DNA of 64,000 bases from Diphasiastrum complanatum (GCA_029204225.1 CM055100.1:20969589-21033588); one strand, 5' to 3'. Counted from the stretch's first letter, positions 1 to 11,749 are shown. Notes: generated from the letters alone by a model not told the origin. Program-made: numbers and translations.

Positions 1-108
1 CATGACAAGTATGCTATTTTCACACGTGGGAACAGGCTCCACACATGTGTAATCATCCTATATACATATTATTTGGCCTCTATCAAGCTTATTTTTGCAT
101 TTTTCACA
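1..108 (-). mobile_element. 3' LTR of element A (partial, runs off the window)
   Basis: These bases repeat 4499-4605 almost exactly, ending in the same GCATTTTTCACA. Read on the minus strand this is the start of an LTR (TGTGAAAAATGC). It follows a purine tract at 109-120 and pairs with the complete LTR at 3773-4605, so it is the 3' LTR of element A. The rest lies left of the window. Confidence 0.88.
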
Positions 109-120
109 CTCCTCAAAAAT
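109..120 (-). other. Polypurine tract of element A
   Basis: On the minus strand the bases just before the LTR start read ATTTTTGAGGAG, a typical copia plus-strand priming tract directly abutting TGTGAAAA. It fixes the internal/LTR boundary at 108/109. Confidence 0.8.
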
Positions 121-219
121 CTAGCTTGATGGTCTTGAACTTGACTCCATGGGCTGAATTGCTTTTTGCTGGTTCAAAAGGTGTGAAGATCAGCCAATGA
201 GCTTGATGTTGATCTGAAA

Positions 220-2172
220 TCACCGTATTAATGATAGTGCTTCTTTGATGTTGACATCTTTGATGAACTTGAGAGCTTTGCACCATCCTAGCACCTCCAA
301 AATTGATTCCTTCCAAATTTCATGTAGATGCTTGACTTTGAGGCCTGCTCCTTCTTCATGTGCATGCTCCTCCATGAGAAAATAAAGATTTATTCTTGAC
401 TTATTAGGATCACAAAGATTTAACATCATGTTACCATGATCTAGAGAATTAGACTTATCCAAATTGGCAAGACTATGCATGCTATAATAACAAAGTGTTT
501 GCATCATATCTTCATGCTTATTTACCACGCTAATCTCAGATTCAATGAAGCTAAATACTTTATTATGGAGATAAGTGTCTTTAGAAGATGATTCACTTAC
601 TCTCATAAAGAGTTTACAATTTGTCTCAATACAAATTTTCAAACTATGAGTGAACAAATCACTTTTGCTCTTACATGACTTAAGAGCATACATTTGATGA
701 AATAACCATTTTATTTTTTACTGATTTAAAATCAATTTCAACCTTTTAAGAACATCATCTATGTTCTCAAGAGAGACTTCATACTCAACTAGTATGGCTT
801 TACTCCAATTTTGAGATGCAATGATCTCACTAAAGCAAATTGATTTATCAAATGACATAAGAGAAGTAAGTATGAGATGTATACCACAGGAGATATGCTC
901 CTCTTTCCCTTGAAATGTGAGCCACATGGATTCAACCATATTTCTTGAGTTTATTTTTGGAATCACAATTTGAGAAGGTCTCTCCTCCTCAATCCTTGGC
1001 ACACTTGAACCTTGAGAAGGATTCTCCTCCTCAATCCTTGGCACATTTGAACCTTGAGATGACTCTTTAAAATCCTCTTCATGGTGCTCCTTTTTTATGG
1101 AAATTCGAGACCTCCATGTCTCATAATGATCACAACAAGTATAACCATTCAATATGCACTTCCTATGATTATCAAGATTACTTATGCTAGAAACATAAGT
1201 CCAAAAATCACCACAACTTGGCATGATTTTTCCAATATTGAAATCAAAAGGTATCTCCATCTCAATAAGGCTAACTAGTTGCTTATGGATATAAGTGTCC
1301 ACTTTGGATGCTTCACTTATTCTCATAAGAAGTTTACAGCTTTTCTTTAAGATTGAAAACTTACAATTTTCATCTTTATGAATGAACACATCATTCATGA
1401 TCTTATTGAAACCAAAAGATCCTACATTATGAAGATATTTCCATTTCCTTGACTTCATAACTAATGTAAGCTTACAAGGAAAACATATTTTGCTATCTTT
1501 TAAGGCATGACACTCAACTAGTATTGCCTTAATCCACCTTTGAGATACAAAAATCTCTTCAAAGCAAAATGGTTCTTTATAAGTTGACATGAGAGCATAA
1601 ATGAAACTATTTTCATTTTGTGATTGCTCATTATTCTTGATTGATTTCTCTTGGATAATAACAATAAGTTTGAACTTGTCCAAAGTTCCAAGCAAAATAC
1701 TTTCCAAGGACAAAAAATAAATCCAAGTTACTTTCATGAAAGTGACATCTACCTTTGCATCTTGAACCAAACAATGCACTTCCAAATGAAAAATTTCAAA
1801 AGATTTGACATGTGTTGTGATGGACTCTTGAAGACAAATCTTGCAAGTCCTTGTGAGACTCCATGTCTCATTCACCTTTCCACAAAGAAAACACCTTTCC
1901 TTGGACTTGTCCTTCTTGTATTTGCATTTTGAACTTGAAGCTCCATCCTTCACCTCGGCCCCCTTGCTTTGGTTCTCCTTGGATGGACTGGTCTTCTTTT
2001 TGTAGCATCTTGAGAAAAAATATCCTCCCTTGCCACAAAGGTTGCACTCAGGATCCTTTCTTTCCTTCAATAGGATGCCACCTATTGATGCCATGTGAAT
2101 AAAAAACTGTGATATGATTCTACAAATGTAATTTGTGACTTTCAAGAGACTAGATTTGAACATCTTCAACAA
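220..2172 (-). pseudogene. Element A ORF: gag-type zinc knuckle plus a duplicated module, one in-frame stop
   Basis: One reading frame of about 650 codons runs from 2172 to 220, broken only by a TAA at 718-720. Near the N-terminus is a knuckle, CNLCGKGGYFFSRC, with the usual histidine replaced by tyrosine. A Ser/Lys-rich stretch and a second damaged CX2C (CFLCGK) follow. This part resembles the Gag zinc-knuckle region of copia element F (60189-60710). The rest is not pol. It contains two colinear copies of a module: F.EI..SQ.W.KAILVE followed 73-76 residues later by CKL.MR.SE and DTY.H. Three 14-residue repeats (SQGS.VPRIEEE) lie between the copies. I do not recognise the module. No protease, integrase or RT is present, so the element depends on others for mobility. 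The ATG at 2172 is simply the first in the frame. Confidence 0.6.
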
Positions 2173-3759
2173 TCTAGAAGGACCTACAAAAGATCTAGCT
2201 CACAAACCTAAGAATCAATCTTCACAGTAATGACTAGCCACTTGGAAACTATGCTTTGATCACTAAGACAAAAGCACACAATCTTTGAATCAAATCACTA
2301 AAGAAATCAGATCCAATCTCCTATTGGACTCATCAAATACCAATGACTCTTTCTTTTGAAAGTTGAAATGGATATGAAAAAGATTCGACACCTAGATTTT
2401 CCTTCTCACTTGACTAGTTCTCTCAACACTTGAGATTCTTGAACAAAAGATGGGTTTTGTTTCAAATACATGAAAATCAAACTTAATCACTTATTTTGGA
2501 CTCACTCTTGACCCAAATAATCTCACACTTGAGATTTAGAATGAATTTGATTTGATTTGCCAACAAACTATACCACCAATTTTTCACAAAGCTTAAAAAA
2601 TTAGACAACTAGAGATTCACAAAGATCTCAACCATGCATGAATACTCAAATATGGACTCCTCCTCATTCTAGACATCCAATGGGATCACAAATTGACCCT
2701 CACACTCTCACAAAGAAAGTTGAGTAGAACTAATTTGAGTTTCATACATACTATGTCAATTTTTGCTCAACAAATTGAATTCAATCACTCCTATTGGATT
2801 CCACCAATTACTCTACTTTTTAAGACTTGGAATGAAATTCAAGATCAAAAGTTGTGATTTTTCTCACTAAGATATTGTGCTTCAAAGAGCTAATGCCACT
2901 TAGAAAGATTTGATCACATAGGAGAAGACAAATTCTTCACCAATAACAACACATAATGAGCTTCTAGATCTTGCCCTCTCCAAAGGAAGGAACTCTTAGA
3001 AAATTGGATCTCTCTCTACACATTTGTCATAGACAACTTAATGACGCTTTTCAAACCTTACAATCACTCAAACAAATAGAGTAGGGTTAAACAATGTGAC
3101 TTGGATCTCAATCTCTTTTCTAGAACTCTCAATTTAAGCCAATCTATGTCAAATTCTACAAAAGATTTGCGTAGATGCTCTATATGCACTAGAAACTCTC
3201 AAAGGTTTCACTTGGAGGACAGATCCAAGGATGTTTTCTAGCAAATTTATGCTTCTAAACTTGACCCTATCACTCTTGAACAAATCTAGAGTGATGGTAC
3301 AATGGATTTCAACCTCTCACCTTGCATATCACTCCTTAATCTATGATTTTTAGCAAAATCTCTCTCGACTTCAACATGCACTCAAAAAATCAGAGATAAT
3401 CAATTAATACACCTATTTCAAGCTTCAAATGTAATTTCTTGGCTAATCTAATCCAAAAACTAATCAAGGGATTAGATTCTCTCTAGAAAATGCTTGATTT
3501 TGCACCAAAAATTACTCACATTGGGTATGTGAGTCAAATTCTACAAATTTTTGAAATTTCTCAGTCAAAACTGGAGCTGTACGGCCTCACACATGTGAAA
3601 AGTGTTCCTACAGCCCACAACAAGATCTGGACCAAAAATTTTGAGGATAGCTATCAAATCCAACTGCTACACAAAATTTGACTAGTTTCCAAAAAAAACT
3701 GCTAATTTTGGCTTTGATTTGGATTAACCCTATCAATTTCAACAAAAACTCTTGTAATA
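2173..3759 (-). other. Untranslated leader of element A
   Basis: About 1.6 kb between the primer-binding site and the ORF has no reading frame worth reporting on either strand and no resemblance to gag or pol that I can see. A long leader replacing lost coding sequence is usual in non-autonomous LTR elements. Confidence 0.55.
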
Positions 3760-3772
3760 GGTTCTGATACCA
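3760..3772 (-). other. Primer-binding site of element A
   Basis: The minus strand reads TGGTATCAGAACC directly after the LTR end. It matches the 3' end of plant initiator-Met tRNA except near its inner end. It fixes the orientation of element A as minus. Confidence 0.85.
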
Positions 3773-4605
3773 TGTGCAAAAAGTACAAAAAGGACCAAGA
3801 GTGGATCCTAATCTGATCCTCAAGAGGGATTGGTTGTCAGATTACTTGATCTATCAATCTACTTGAGATTAAGATCAATCTAGATCAATTCTAGACACAA
3901 AATCCTAACAAGAACAATCATTAATTGAAGGTAGGTGTACTTTCTGGTTTCCCACGTGTGAAACCCTTTCTAAGTACGGACTCCAACCTGAAAATCAAGT
4001 ACATATTGATAGAACCTCAAAACAATCAAAACAAATGTAGACAAATGGAGAGGATCACTCAAAATTGCTTCCAAAACCAAGATTGGTGTCTCACACTGAT
4101 TATGGCCAAATGTGGCTCTATATATACAATAAGTGGGAGATCGTGGTACTGATCATCCCTCTGATCCCACATGTGTAAAGGTGCTTTGTCATATGATGAT
4201 TCATCATGCAAAACTGACACTTGGACAAAACCTTGTATTTTGAGCACTTTTGGTCCATTTTCCTTCTATATGGAGATCTACTTGGAAATCTTCTAGAAGT
4301 CCAAATTCGCCTACTTCCGCTTATTCCACACGTGTGAGCTATCCTCTACACATGGGATGTGACACCTAACCAAAATATTTGGCTCACGCAAACAATAGAT
4401 TGATGCCATGTGTCATATATCTAGAAAACTAGTTTTTGGCCTTTTTAGCCACTAGAACTTGAATTAAATCATATGTACAACCTATATGATTATGGTACAT
4501 GACAAGTATGCTATTTTCACAGGTGGGAACAGGCTCCACACATGTGTAATCATCCTATATACATGATTTCTGGCCTCTATCAAGCTTTTTTTTGCATTTT
4601 TCACA
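3773..4605 (-). mobile_element. 5' LTR of element A (833 bp)
   Basis: The LTR runs TGTGAAAAATGC...TTTTTGCACA on the minus strand and is bounded by the PBS at 3760-3772. Its last 107 bases match the window's first 108. It contains several ACACGTGT/ACACATGT palindromes (3953, 4162, 4329, 4535). To its right the sequence changes abruptly to the LTR of element B, so A is inserted in B. The predicted 5-bp target duplication (ATGCC or AATGC at 4606) has its partner outside the window. Confidence 0.88.
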
Positions 4606-5144
4606 ATGCCTTTGTTTGATGAATTCTAAGAGGTCCAATAGGATTTAGAGGTGGAACCATGTGTAGTCCAATAGGAATTTGAGGTGTGCTTGAATATAGT
4701 CCAATAGAATTAAGAGGTGCATGGATCAATGGTCCAATAGGATTAAGAGGTGACAAAGTGTGGTCCAATCATAGTTAAGCATAGTGGTAGCTCGTGGATC
4801 TACTAGTATCATTGTAATCCTCATTTTGGATCTAATTGATTTGGTGATTATGTGGATTTTGAGTGTTATTGGATTTCTAGCTTTCTCTCTCTACTCGAGA
4901 GCTCATGATGGTTTTTCTCTCTCTACCCGAGGAGAGCAGCTTGTTTTTACTTAGAATAATTTTTGAATACTTTCCACACGTGTGAGTGAGAGTTGGAAGT
5001 GATTGAATGCATGTAGTAGTGTGTTATTTCCATAGGATCTAAGATTGATCTTGAATCTCAATCTAGTCTTGATTTTGGTGCATCTACACACCTTAGGAGA
5101 TCACAAGTACATGTTGTGGACAGTCCACACGTGTGAAATCAACA
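4606..5144 (+). mobile_element. 5' LTR of copia element B, 3' part
   Basis: It matches 10095-10312 and 11030-11563, and on the minus strand 59198-59700. It ends in ATCAACA immediately before a PBS. The first ~200 bases of the LTR are missing because element A sits inside it; they should lie left of the window. It contains CTCTCTACC(C)GAG repeats and CACGTG palindromes at 4977 and 5128. Confidence 0.88.
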
Positions 5145-5157
5145 TGGTATCAAAGCC
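5145..5157 (+). other. Primer-binding site of element B
   Basis: TGGTATCAAAGCC follows the LTR end ...CAACA directly. It differs by one base from the initiator-Met tRNA complement TGGTATCAGAGCC. Confidence 0.88.
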
Positions 5158-5895
5158 TACCTAAGGTTACCATGCATTTTGATCCATTTAAGTGAAAAGT
5201 ATTCATCAATCTTGAGCTAGAAATTGTCATGGCCCATTTTCCTAGCTATCTTGTTCAATTTTGGATCAAATCAAAAGGACATTGATTGGGTCTGAGCTGG
5301 TACTGTATGGAATCAGGTGCTCAGACACGTGTGAGGAACATCCAATTTCAGTTTGGAAGTTCTCTCTCATGCTTGATCCATTTATCTTGCTTGATAGCTT
5401 GTTTTGAGGCTATTTTTGTCTAGTTCCTGATGCAATCAGTTTCATTCCATTTGATTGAGCCAATCAAAAGCTATAAGCTTTTGAAGAGGGTTAGGTAGGG
5501 CACTTAGACCTTGGTGGACACATTTGGTTTGGTCAAGAGATTGCTTGGTTGATCCAAAATCACAGTTGTATGCTTACCAATCTCATCTATATGTGATCTA
5601 GACACTGTTTTGAGATCTTGGCCATTTTGTTTCATGCAATATCATTGTATTTGAGTCAAATTTGGTTTCTTAGTGTACTTCACACGTGCTAAGAGTGTTT
5701 GATTTTAAATTTGCCTATACTCCATCATTTGATGTGAAATAGATCTTGTTTTAGAGAGATTTGTGTAGCTAGTGAGAATCAATTCACAAATAGTTGCAAG
5801 ATCTTTCATAGGAGGAGATAGTACTCTATTATTGGATCCTATTGAGAGTGTGTAGCAACATTTATTGTTCATCATTTGAGTTTTCTTTACTTCAA
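5158..5895 (+). other. Leader of element B
   Basis: Non-coding leader between PBS and gag. The same leader is found inverted at 58443-59184 in element E. It contains ACACGTGT-type palindromes (5326, about 5683). Confidence 0.75.
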
Positions 5896-8800
5896 ATGTC
5901 TTCAATGGGTTCATCCTTGTTGGAACCAAGTGAAGAATTGTCCACTTCAAACTATTCAATTTGGAAAATGAGGATGGAGTCCATCTTGATCCTTCAAGAC
6001 GTGATGGACATAGTTCTTGGCCTTGAAGAAGAACCACAAGTTCTTTAAGAGGTTCAAAAATACAAAAAGAGAGCTAGGATTGCTCTCCACTACATTAAGA
6101 TGAATGTCTCTAACGAGATATTGAGGGAGATAGGTACTTGTACAACAGCCAAAGAAGCTTGGGATTGTCTCAAGACTATCTATGAGGCTAAGAATACCTC
6201 TAGGCTTCTAACTCTTAGGAATCAAATCTTTCAAAGTAGCCAAAAGAGTGATGAGAGTGCATCTACTTATGTTTTGAGAGTAAAAGATATTCATAGAGAG
6301 CTTGCTTGCATTGGTGATTCCATCAATCAAAATGAGCTAGTTCAAGTCATTCTCAATGGCTTGAGAAGTGAATTTGATAACCTTGTCCAATCCTATGCCA
6401 TCAAGGAGGAGCTACCAAGTTTGGAGGCTCTCCAAAGTTTGCTAATTTCAGAAGAATCAAGACAAGAGTACAAGCTCTTGAGGATGGAAGAGCTCTCTCT
6501 CACTCATAATGATGGCAAAGCTCTCTTTGCCAAGGATAAGCACAAAGGGAAGAGCAAGAACCAACATCAACAATCCTCAAGCAAGGACAAAGTCAAATCC
6601 AAAGACAAAGATGAGGAGGAAGATGATTCCTCTAATGCTTCATCATCCAAGCTCAAGAAGAAGAAGATCAAGTGCTTTTATTGTGGCAAGAAGGGCCATT
6701 ATGCCACCAATTGCATCAAGAAGAAGAATCAACTCAAGAAAGCCATCATTACGAATGACAAGGAAGACACTATTGCAAGTGATGGAGAGAGATCTCTTAT
6801 GGTCTCTAGTTTCTCATCTACTCCTTTCAAGAAGGACGACCTATGGTATATTGATAGTGGAGCCTCTTCACATATGTGTATCTCCAAGGACTATTTCTCT
6901 TCTATTGCACCTTATGATGGAGTCAAGAAATCAATATACACTGCAAATGATTTTGAATGTCCTATTGAAGGCATAGGGAACATTCCCTTGAAGCTTGCAT
7001 CCTCTAAAGTTCTTTCTCTCTCTAAAGTTCTTTATGTACCTAAGCTTACTAAGAATCTTATTAGTGTTGGCCGATTGCTTGATAATGGCCTTGATGTAAA
7101 ATTCAATATTGATACTTGCACTATCAAAAAGAATGATAAGATACTTGTAGGATCTAGATTTGGAGGCATTTATAAACTAGATGCAAATGAGTATGTGAAT
7201 GCTTGTAATGTTGCTCTTGTGAACAAGCTCTCTATGGAGGAATTATGGCATAGGAGGTTGGGACATCCCAACTACAAATCCATGCTCTCTATGATCAAAG
7301 AAGCCAAAGCTATTGGCTTTCCAAAGTCATTCTCCAAGAAGATCAAGCCTTGTGACGCTTGTGCTTTTGCTAAATCTCACAAAAAGCCATATACAAGATC
7401 TTCTATCAAAAGCGAGCATCCTTTGGAGTTAATCCACTCGGATGTGCATTTCTCATCAACTACAAGCAAGGGAGGAGCCACTTGTTTTTTTACTTTCATT
7501 GATGATCTCACAAGATTCACTTGGATATATCTTCTTGCTTCTAAATCTATGGTGTTTGATCATTTCCTTATTTTCAAAGCTTAAGTAGAGAAGCAATTCT
7601 CATTCAAGATTAAAGCTCTTAGAAGTGATGGAGGTGGTGAATATATCTCCAATAAATTTCAAGATTTTTGTGAGTTTGAAGGCATCAAAAGAGAGTTTTC
7701 TTGTGCCTACTCTCCATCTCAAAATGGAGTGGCCGAGAGAAAGAATAGATCTCTATGTGAATGTGCAAAATCTATGAGAATTGAGGCATCTTTGCCCAAA
7801 GATTTTTGGGGAGAAGCCATTAATTGAGCAAATTATCTTTGCAATAGGCTCCCACATATAGCTCTTGGAGGAAAGTCACCATATGAGATCTTATATTTGA
7901 AGAAGCCTAAGGTTGATCACCTTAGAGTTTTTGGATGCATATGCTTTGTCCATATTCCCTTGGAAACAAGGAAGAAGGAAGATCCTAGTGCATGCAAAGG
8001 GATCATGATTGAAACTCATCCACCAAGAAGGCCTATAGAGTCTTTATACTCTCTACTTCTCAAGTTATTGAAAGTAGAGATGTTGTCTTTCATGAAGATC
8101 AACACTCATCTTTTGAAGAGGCCGAGATCAAGAAGTCTATGGATGCATCACCAATTATTGATTTTGAAGACAATCATGATGTGATGGGGTTGAGATTTGA
8201 AGAAGACTCTCCTCGGCTTTTCTCACCAAGAAGATCCATGAGAGATAGATCCGAGCCTAAGAGGCTCTCATATGTTAACAAAGGCAAACAAGTGGATCTT
8301 GACTCTACTAATTATGTTTTTTATGTCTCTCATGAAGAGCCAAAGAATGTACAAGAGGCACTCAATACCAAGGAGTGGTATGATGCCATGAAGCAAGAGT
8401 ATGATGCATTGATCACCAACAATACTTGGGAGCTTGTGGATCCTCCATCCAACAAGCATGTGATTGGTTGCAAGTGGGTATTTCGAATCAAGTTCAATCA
8501 TGATGGCACCATCAACAAGTATAAAGCAAGATTATGTGCCAAAGGATTTGCTCAAATCCATGGCCTTGATTATGAGGAGAACTTTGCACCCGTTGCAAAG
8601 ATGGTGACAATAAGAATTCTTATTTCTCTTGCTTGTTTTTTTAAGTGGAAGGTGTTTCAATTAGATGTATCCAATGCTTTTCTAAAGGTTATCTTAAGGA
8701 GGAGATCTATATGGAACAACCTCAAGGATTCATCAAGGATGAGTCCAAAGTGTGCTTGCTCTTCAAAAGTCTTTATGGACTCAAGCAAGCACCAAGATCA

Positions 8801-9853
8801 TGGTATTCAAGACTTAATTCTTTTCTTATCTCACTAGGATTTACTCTTAGTGACTATGATCCTTCCATGTATCTAAAGTTTGTTGATAGCAATATTGTCA
8901 TTCTTCTAATTTTTGTTGATGACATTATTCTTTGTGGAAGTTGTATCAAGCTAGTTGATGAAATTAAGCTAACACTTGGATGTGAGTTCAAAATGCAAGA
9001 TCTAGGAGAGATACATTACATCCTAGGCCTAGAAATTATTTTTTATGAAATTCATGTCTTTATATGCCAATCTAGATATGCTCACTCTATGTTGAAAAAA
9101 TTCCATATGGAAAATTCTATGAGCATAGATACTCCAATAGAGCAAATTGTAAAAGATCCTAATAAAGGTGATGAAAGATCCTTTGAGGACATCACACTTT
9201 TTAGGAGTCTTGTAGGCTCCTTGATTCGGCTTACCATTACTAGGCCCGATCTAAGTTATTGTGTGCACAAATTGAGTAAATTTATGCAAGATCCTAAGAT
9301 CCATCATTGGAAAATGGCGAAGAGGATTCTAAGATATGTATCTTCATCTTGTGATTATGGTCTACTTTATAAAAGTGAAGATCTATCCATTGTTGGCTAC
9401 TTGGATTCGGACTTTGCAAGTGACAACATGGATCGAAAATCTATTAGTGCATACACTATCTTTCTTGGAGGCAATCTAATATCTTGGCTTTCCAAAAAGC
9501 AAGATACTATATCTCTCTCTTCATGTGAGGCCGAGTACAAAGCACTCACGACAACTACCAAAGAGGTGCTTTGGATCAAGAGATTATTAATGGAGCTAAA
9601 GTGCATCAAGGAAGATGATCTACCAATGATCAAGTGTGATAACATCTCGGCCCAAGCTCTTGCCAATAATCCCATATTTCATGCAAGAAGCAAGCACATA
9701 GAAGTGGCACACTATTCTGTGAGAGAAAAGCTTATTGGAGGAGAAATCTATTTGGAGCATGTCAACTCGTCCTCTTGTATTGCGGATCTACTCACCAAGC
9801 CTTTGAGCAAAAGTACTTTCATCAAGCATAGATCTAATCTTGGAGTTATATAA
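5896..9853 (+). pseudogene. Ty1/copia gag-pol polyprotein of element B, broken by stops and frameshifts
   Basis: All copia domains are present in the order Gag, protease, integrase, RT, RNase H. Gag has the UBN2-type core (AWDCLKTIYEAKNTSRL) and the knuckle CFYCGKKGHYATNC. The protease has WYIDSGASSHMC, and the pre-integrase domain has LWHRRLGHPNY. The integrase has the FIDD and NGVAERKNRS motifs. The RT palm has FVDD and the RNase H has SSCEAEY. The frame starts at the ATG at 5896 (MSSMGSS, also in element E). It has a TAA at 6046, a TAA at 7582 and a TGA near 7825. Frame changes near 8005 and 8690 separate integrase, linker and RT. Integrase precedes RT, which makes it copia rather than gypsy. 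At ~3.96 kb the coding region is of normal length. The element is not autonomous now. Confidence 0.95.
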
Positions 9854-9887
9854 AGATCAATGCTTAAATCTTCATAGATAATTTTTT

Positions 9888-9895
9888 AGGAGGAG
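9888..9895 (+). other. Polypurine tract of element B
   Basis: AGGAGGAG lies directly before TGCGAAGAATTG, the LTR start, 34 bases after the end of the RNase H frame. Confidence 0.8.
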
Positions 9896-10312
9896 TGCGA
9901 AGAATTGAAAAAAATTATCTATGTTAGATATAGGGGTCTTATGTTTTTTACATCAAGTATCTAGGTGTAGGATGTTGATTGGAACAAATTTGGCATAGAT
10001 GGCAAATTATGCATTTCCACTTGTAATGCTACTATTGAGCCAAAATAGAGTAAGAGACTAAACTCATGCCAATTAGAGTGTAGACAAGTGTAATGCCTTT
10101 GTTTGATAAATTCTAAGAGGTCCAATTGGATTTAGATGTGTAGTCCAATAGGAATTTGAGATGTGCTTGAATATAGTCCAATAGAATTAAGAGGTGCATG
10201 GATCAATGGTCCAATAGGATTAAGAGGTGACAAAGTGTGGTCCAATCATAGTTAAGCATAGTGGTAGCTCGTGGATCTACTAGTATCATTGTACTCCTCA
10301 TTTTGGATCTAA
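9896..10312 (+). mobile_element. 3' LTR of element B, truncated
   Basis: Starts TGCGAAGAATTG. The same start is TGTGAAGAATTG at the right end (59900) of element E's LTR. It follows the LTR consensus to TTTTGGATCTAA at 10312, then changes to unrelated sequence. About 320 bases of LTR are missing. Confidence 0.85.
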
Positions 10313-10451
10313 CATGCAAACCAGAATAACGGTCTCGAAGTCTTCTGAGAATCATGAAATCTTTTGGCATGATGGTGACACGCTTACCATGCATCACCAA
10401 AAGATAGATATCCTCATATGACTGGGCCAGAAAGTCTTCTGCACACATCCA
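10313..10451 (-). pseudogene. Histone H3-family C-terminal gene fragment
   Basis: On the minus strand about 45 codons resemble the end of the histone fold of H3: AEDFL, a Glu-Asp, then HGKRVTIMPKD and ILRRLRDR. The nonamer KRVTIMPKD is identical to canonical H3, and the spacing of AE.(F/Y)L, ED and KRVTIMPKD fits helix 2, loop 2 and the C-terminal helix. The residues after it (KDF, RRL) are closer to what I know of plant CENH3 than to KDIQLARRIRGE of H3, so either parent is possible. The fragment is truncated at both ends by retroelement sequence, an in-frame TAG lies just upstream of it, and it has no start. It is a captured or stranded gene piece, not a working histone. Confidence 0.72.
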
Positions 10452-10453
10452 GC

Positions 10454-10760
10454 ACTAAACTCGTCAACAGTAAAACTCCTTATGAAGTATGGCATGGGCA
10501 CAAGCCTAGTGTCAACCATTTAAAAGTCTTTGGTTTGGTATGTTTTTTTCACATTCCTGAATAGCTTAGGAAGAAGCTGGATCATAGGACAAAAAATATA
10601 TTTTCATTGGCTATCATGATGAGCATAAAGCTTACAAAGTTTATGATCCATCCACCGATGTAGCATTTGTCTCTAGGGATGTAATCTTTCAAGAACATAT
10701 ATACTATGATTTTAAACAACCATTGATAAACGATGCTATGTCATTTCATCCTATTATACG
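10454..10760 (+). pseudogene. Copia integrase C-terminal fragment of element C
   Basis: The plus strand encodes KTPYEVW, HLKVFG and a run to the linker (VSRDVIFQEH after a frame change). This is the C-terminal part of copia integrase. There is a stop at the E/L junction (TAG near 10564). The frame reads up to the solo LTR at 10761 and resumes after it at 11564-11749. Confidence 0.8.
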
Positions 10761-11563
10761 TGTGAGAAATTGGCAAAAATCTAGCTTGGTATTTTTTATG
10801 ATAGAAGTTTGTAAGTGAATCTCACATGTGTGGAGAATTGTAAAGTAAATCAAAATGTTTGATATAGGGGTCTCATGGAATTTCATAGTCAAGCATTTAG
10901 GTGTAGGATGTTGATAGGGTCAAATTTGGCATAGATGGCAAATTATCCATTTCCACTTGTAATGCCACTATTGAGCCAAAATAGAGTAGGAGGCCAAACT
11001 TGTTCCAATTAGAGTGTAGACAAGTGTAATGCTTTTGTTTGATGAAGTTTAAGAGGTCCCATAGGTTTTAGAGGTGGAACCATGTGTGGTTCAATAGGAA
11101 TTTGAGGTGTGCTTGAATATAGTCCAATAGAATTTAGAGGTGCATAGATCAATGGTCCAATAGGATTAAGAGGTGGCAAAGTGTGATCCAATCATAGTTA
11201 AGCATAGTGGTAGCTCATGAATCTACTAGTATCATTGTACTCCTCATTTGGATCTAATTGATTTTGAGATTGAGTGGATTTTGAGTGTCTTTGAATTTCT
11301 AGCTTTATCTCTCTACCCGAGAGCTCATGATGGTTTTTCTCTCTCTACCCGAGGAGAGAAGCTTGTTTTCACTTAGAATACTTTTGGAACACTTCCCACA
11401 CGTGTGAGAGTTGGAAGTGATTGAATGCATGTAGTAGTGTGTTTTTGCCATAGAATCAAAGATAGATCTTGAATCTCAATCTAGTCTTGATCTTGGTGCA
11501 TCTACACACCTTAGGAGATCACAAGTACATGTAGTGGACAATCCACACATGTGAAATTCAACA
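10761..11563 (+). mobile_element. Solo LTR, B family, with target-site duplication ATACG
   Basis: 803 bp starting TGTGAGAAATTGG and ending TTCAACA, clearly related to the LTRs of B and E. The 5 bases before it (10756-10760) and after it (11564-11568) are both ATACG. No internal sequence is present, so it is a solo LTR left by LTR-LTR recombination. It split element C, whose reading frame continues across it. Confidence 0.9.
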
Positions 11564-11749
11564 ATACGTAGCATGGAATCTTCCAACGATAATGCTTCTT
11601 CTACGGAACCTGCAGCTATAGCTAAAGATGCCAAGCAGCCGACATTACCTGTCACCAGACCAGACCAAGCTAGCTCAAATAGATTTGGAGAAATTCAGGA
11701 AGAAACACCATCCCCTAGTCAACCGAATGTCCGAAGATCTGTCAGAAAA
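11564..11749 (+). pseudogene. Element C integrase-RT linker fragment
   Basis: About 60 codons rich in Ser, Pro and Glu end in RRSVRK, the motif that usually precedes the RT domain in copia polyproteins. It is the downstream half of the fragment at 10454-10760. It stops abruptly where the LTR of element D begins. Confidence 0.65.

Noticed and set aside
6509-6976. Arg/Ser-rich 155-codon frame, and its counterpart at 57370-57837
   Set aside because: Alternative frame of the Gag knuckle/protease region in B and E. It is conserved only because the main frame is.
11009-11191. Minus-strand Pro/Leu-rich frame with repeats
   Set aside because: Comes from the short repeats GGTCCAATAGGA.. in the B-family LTR.
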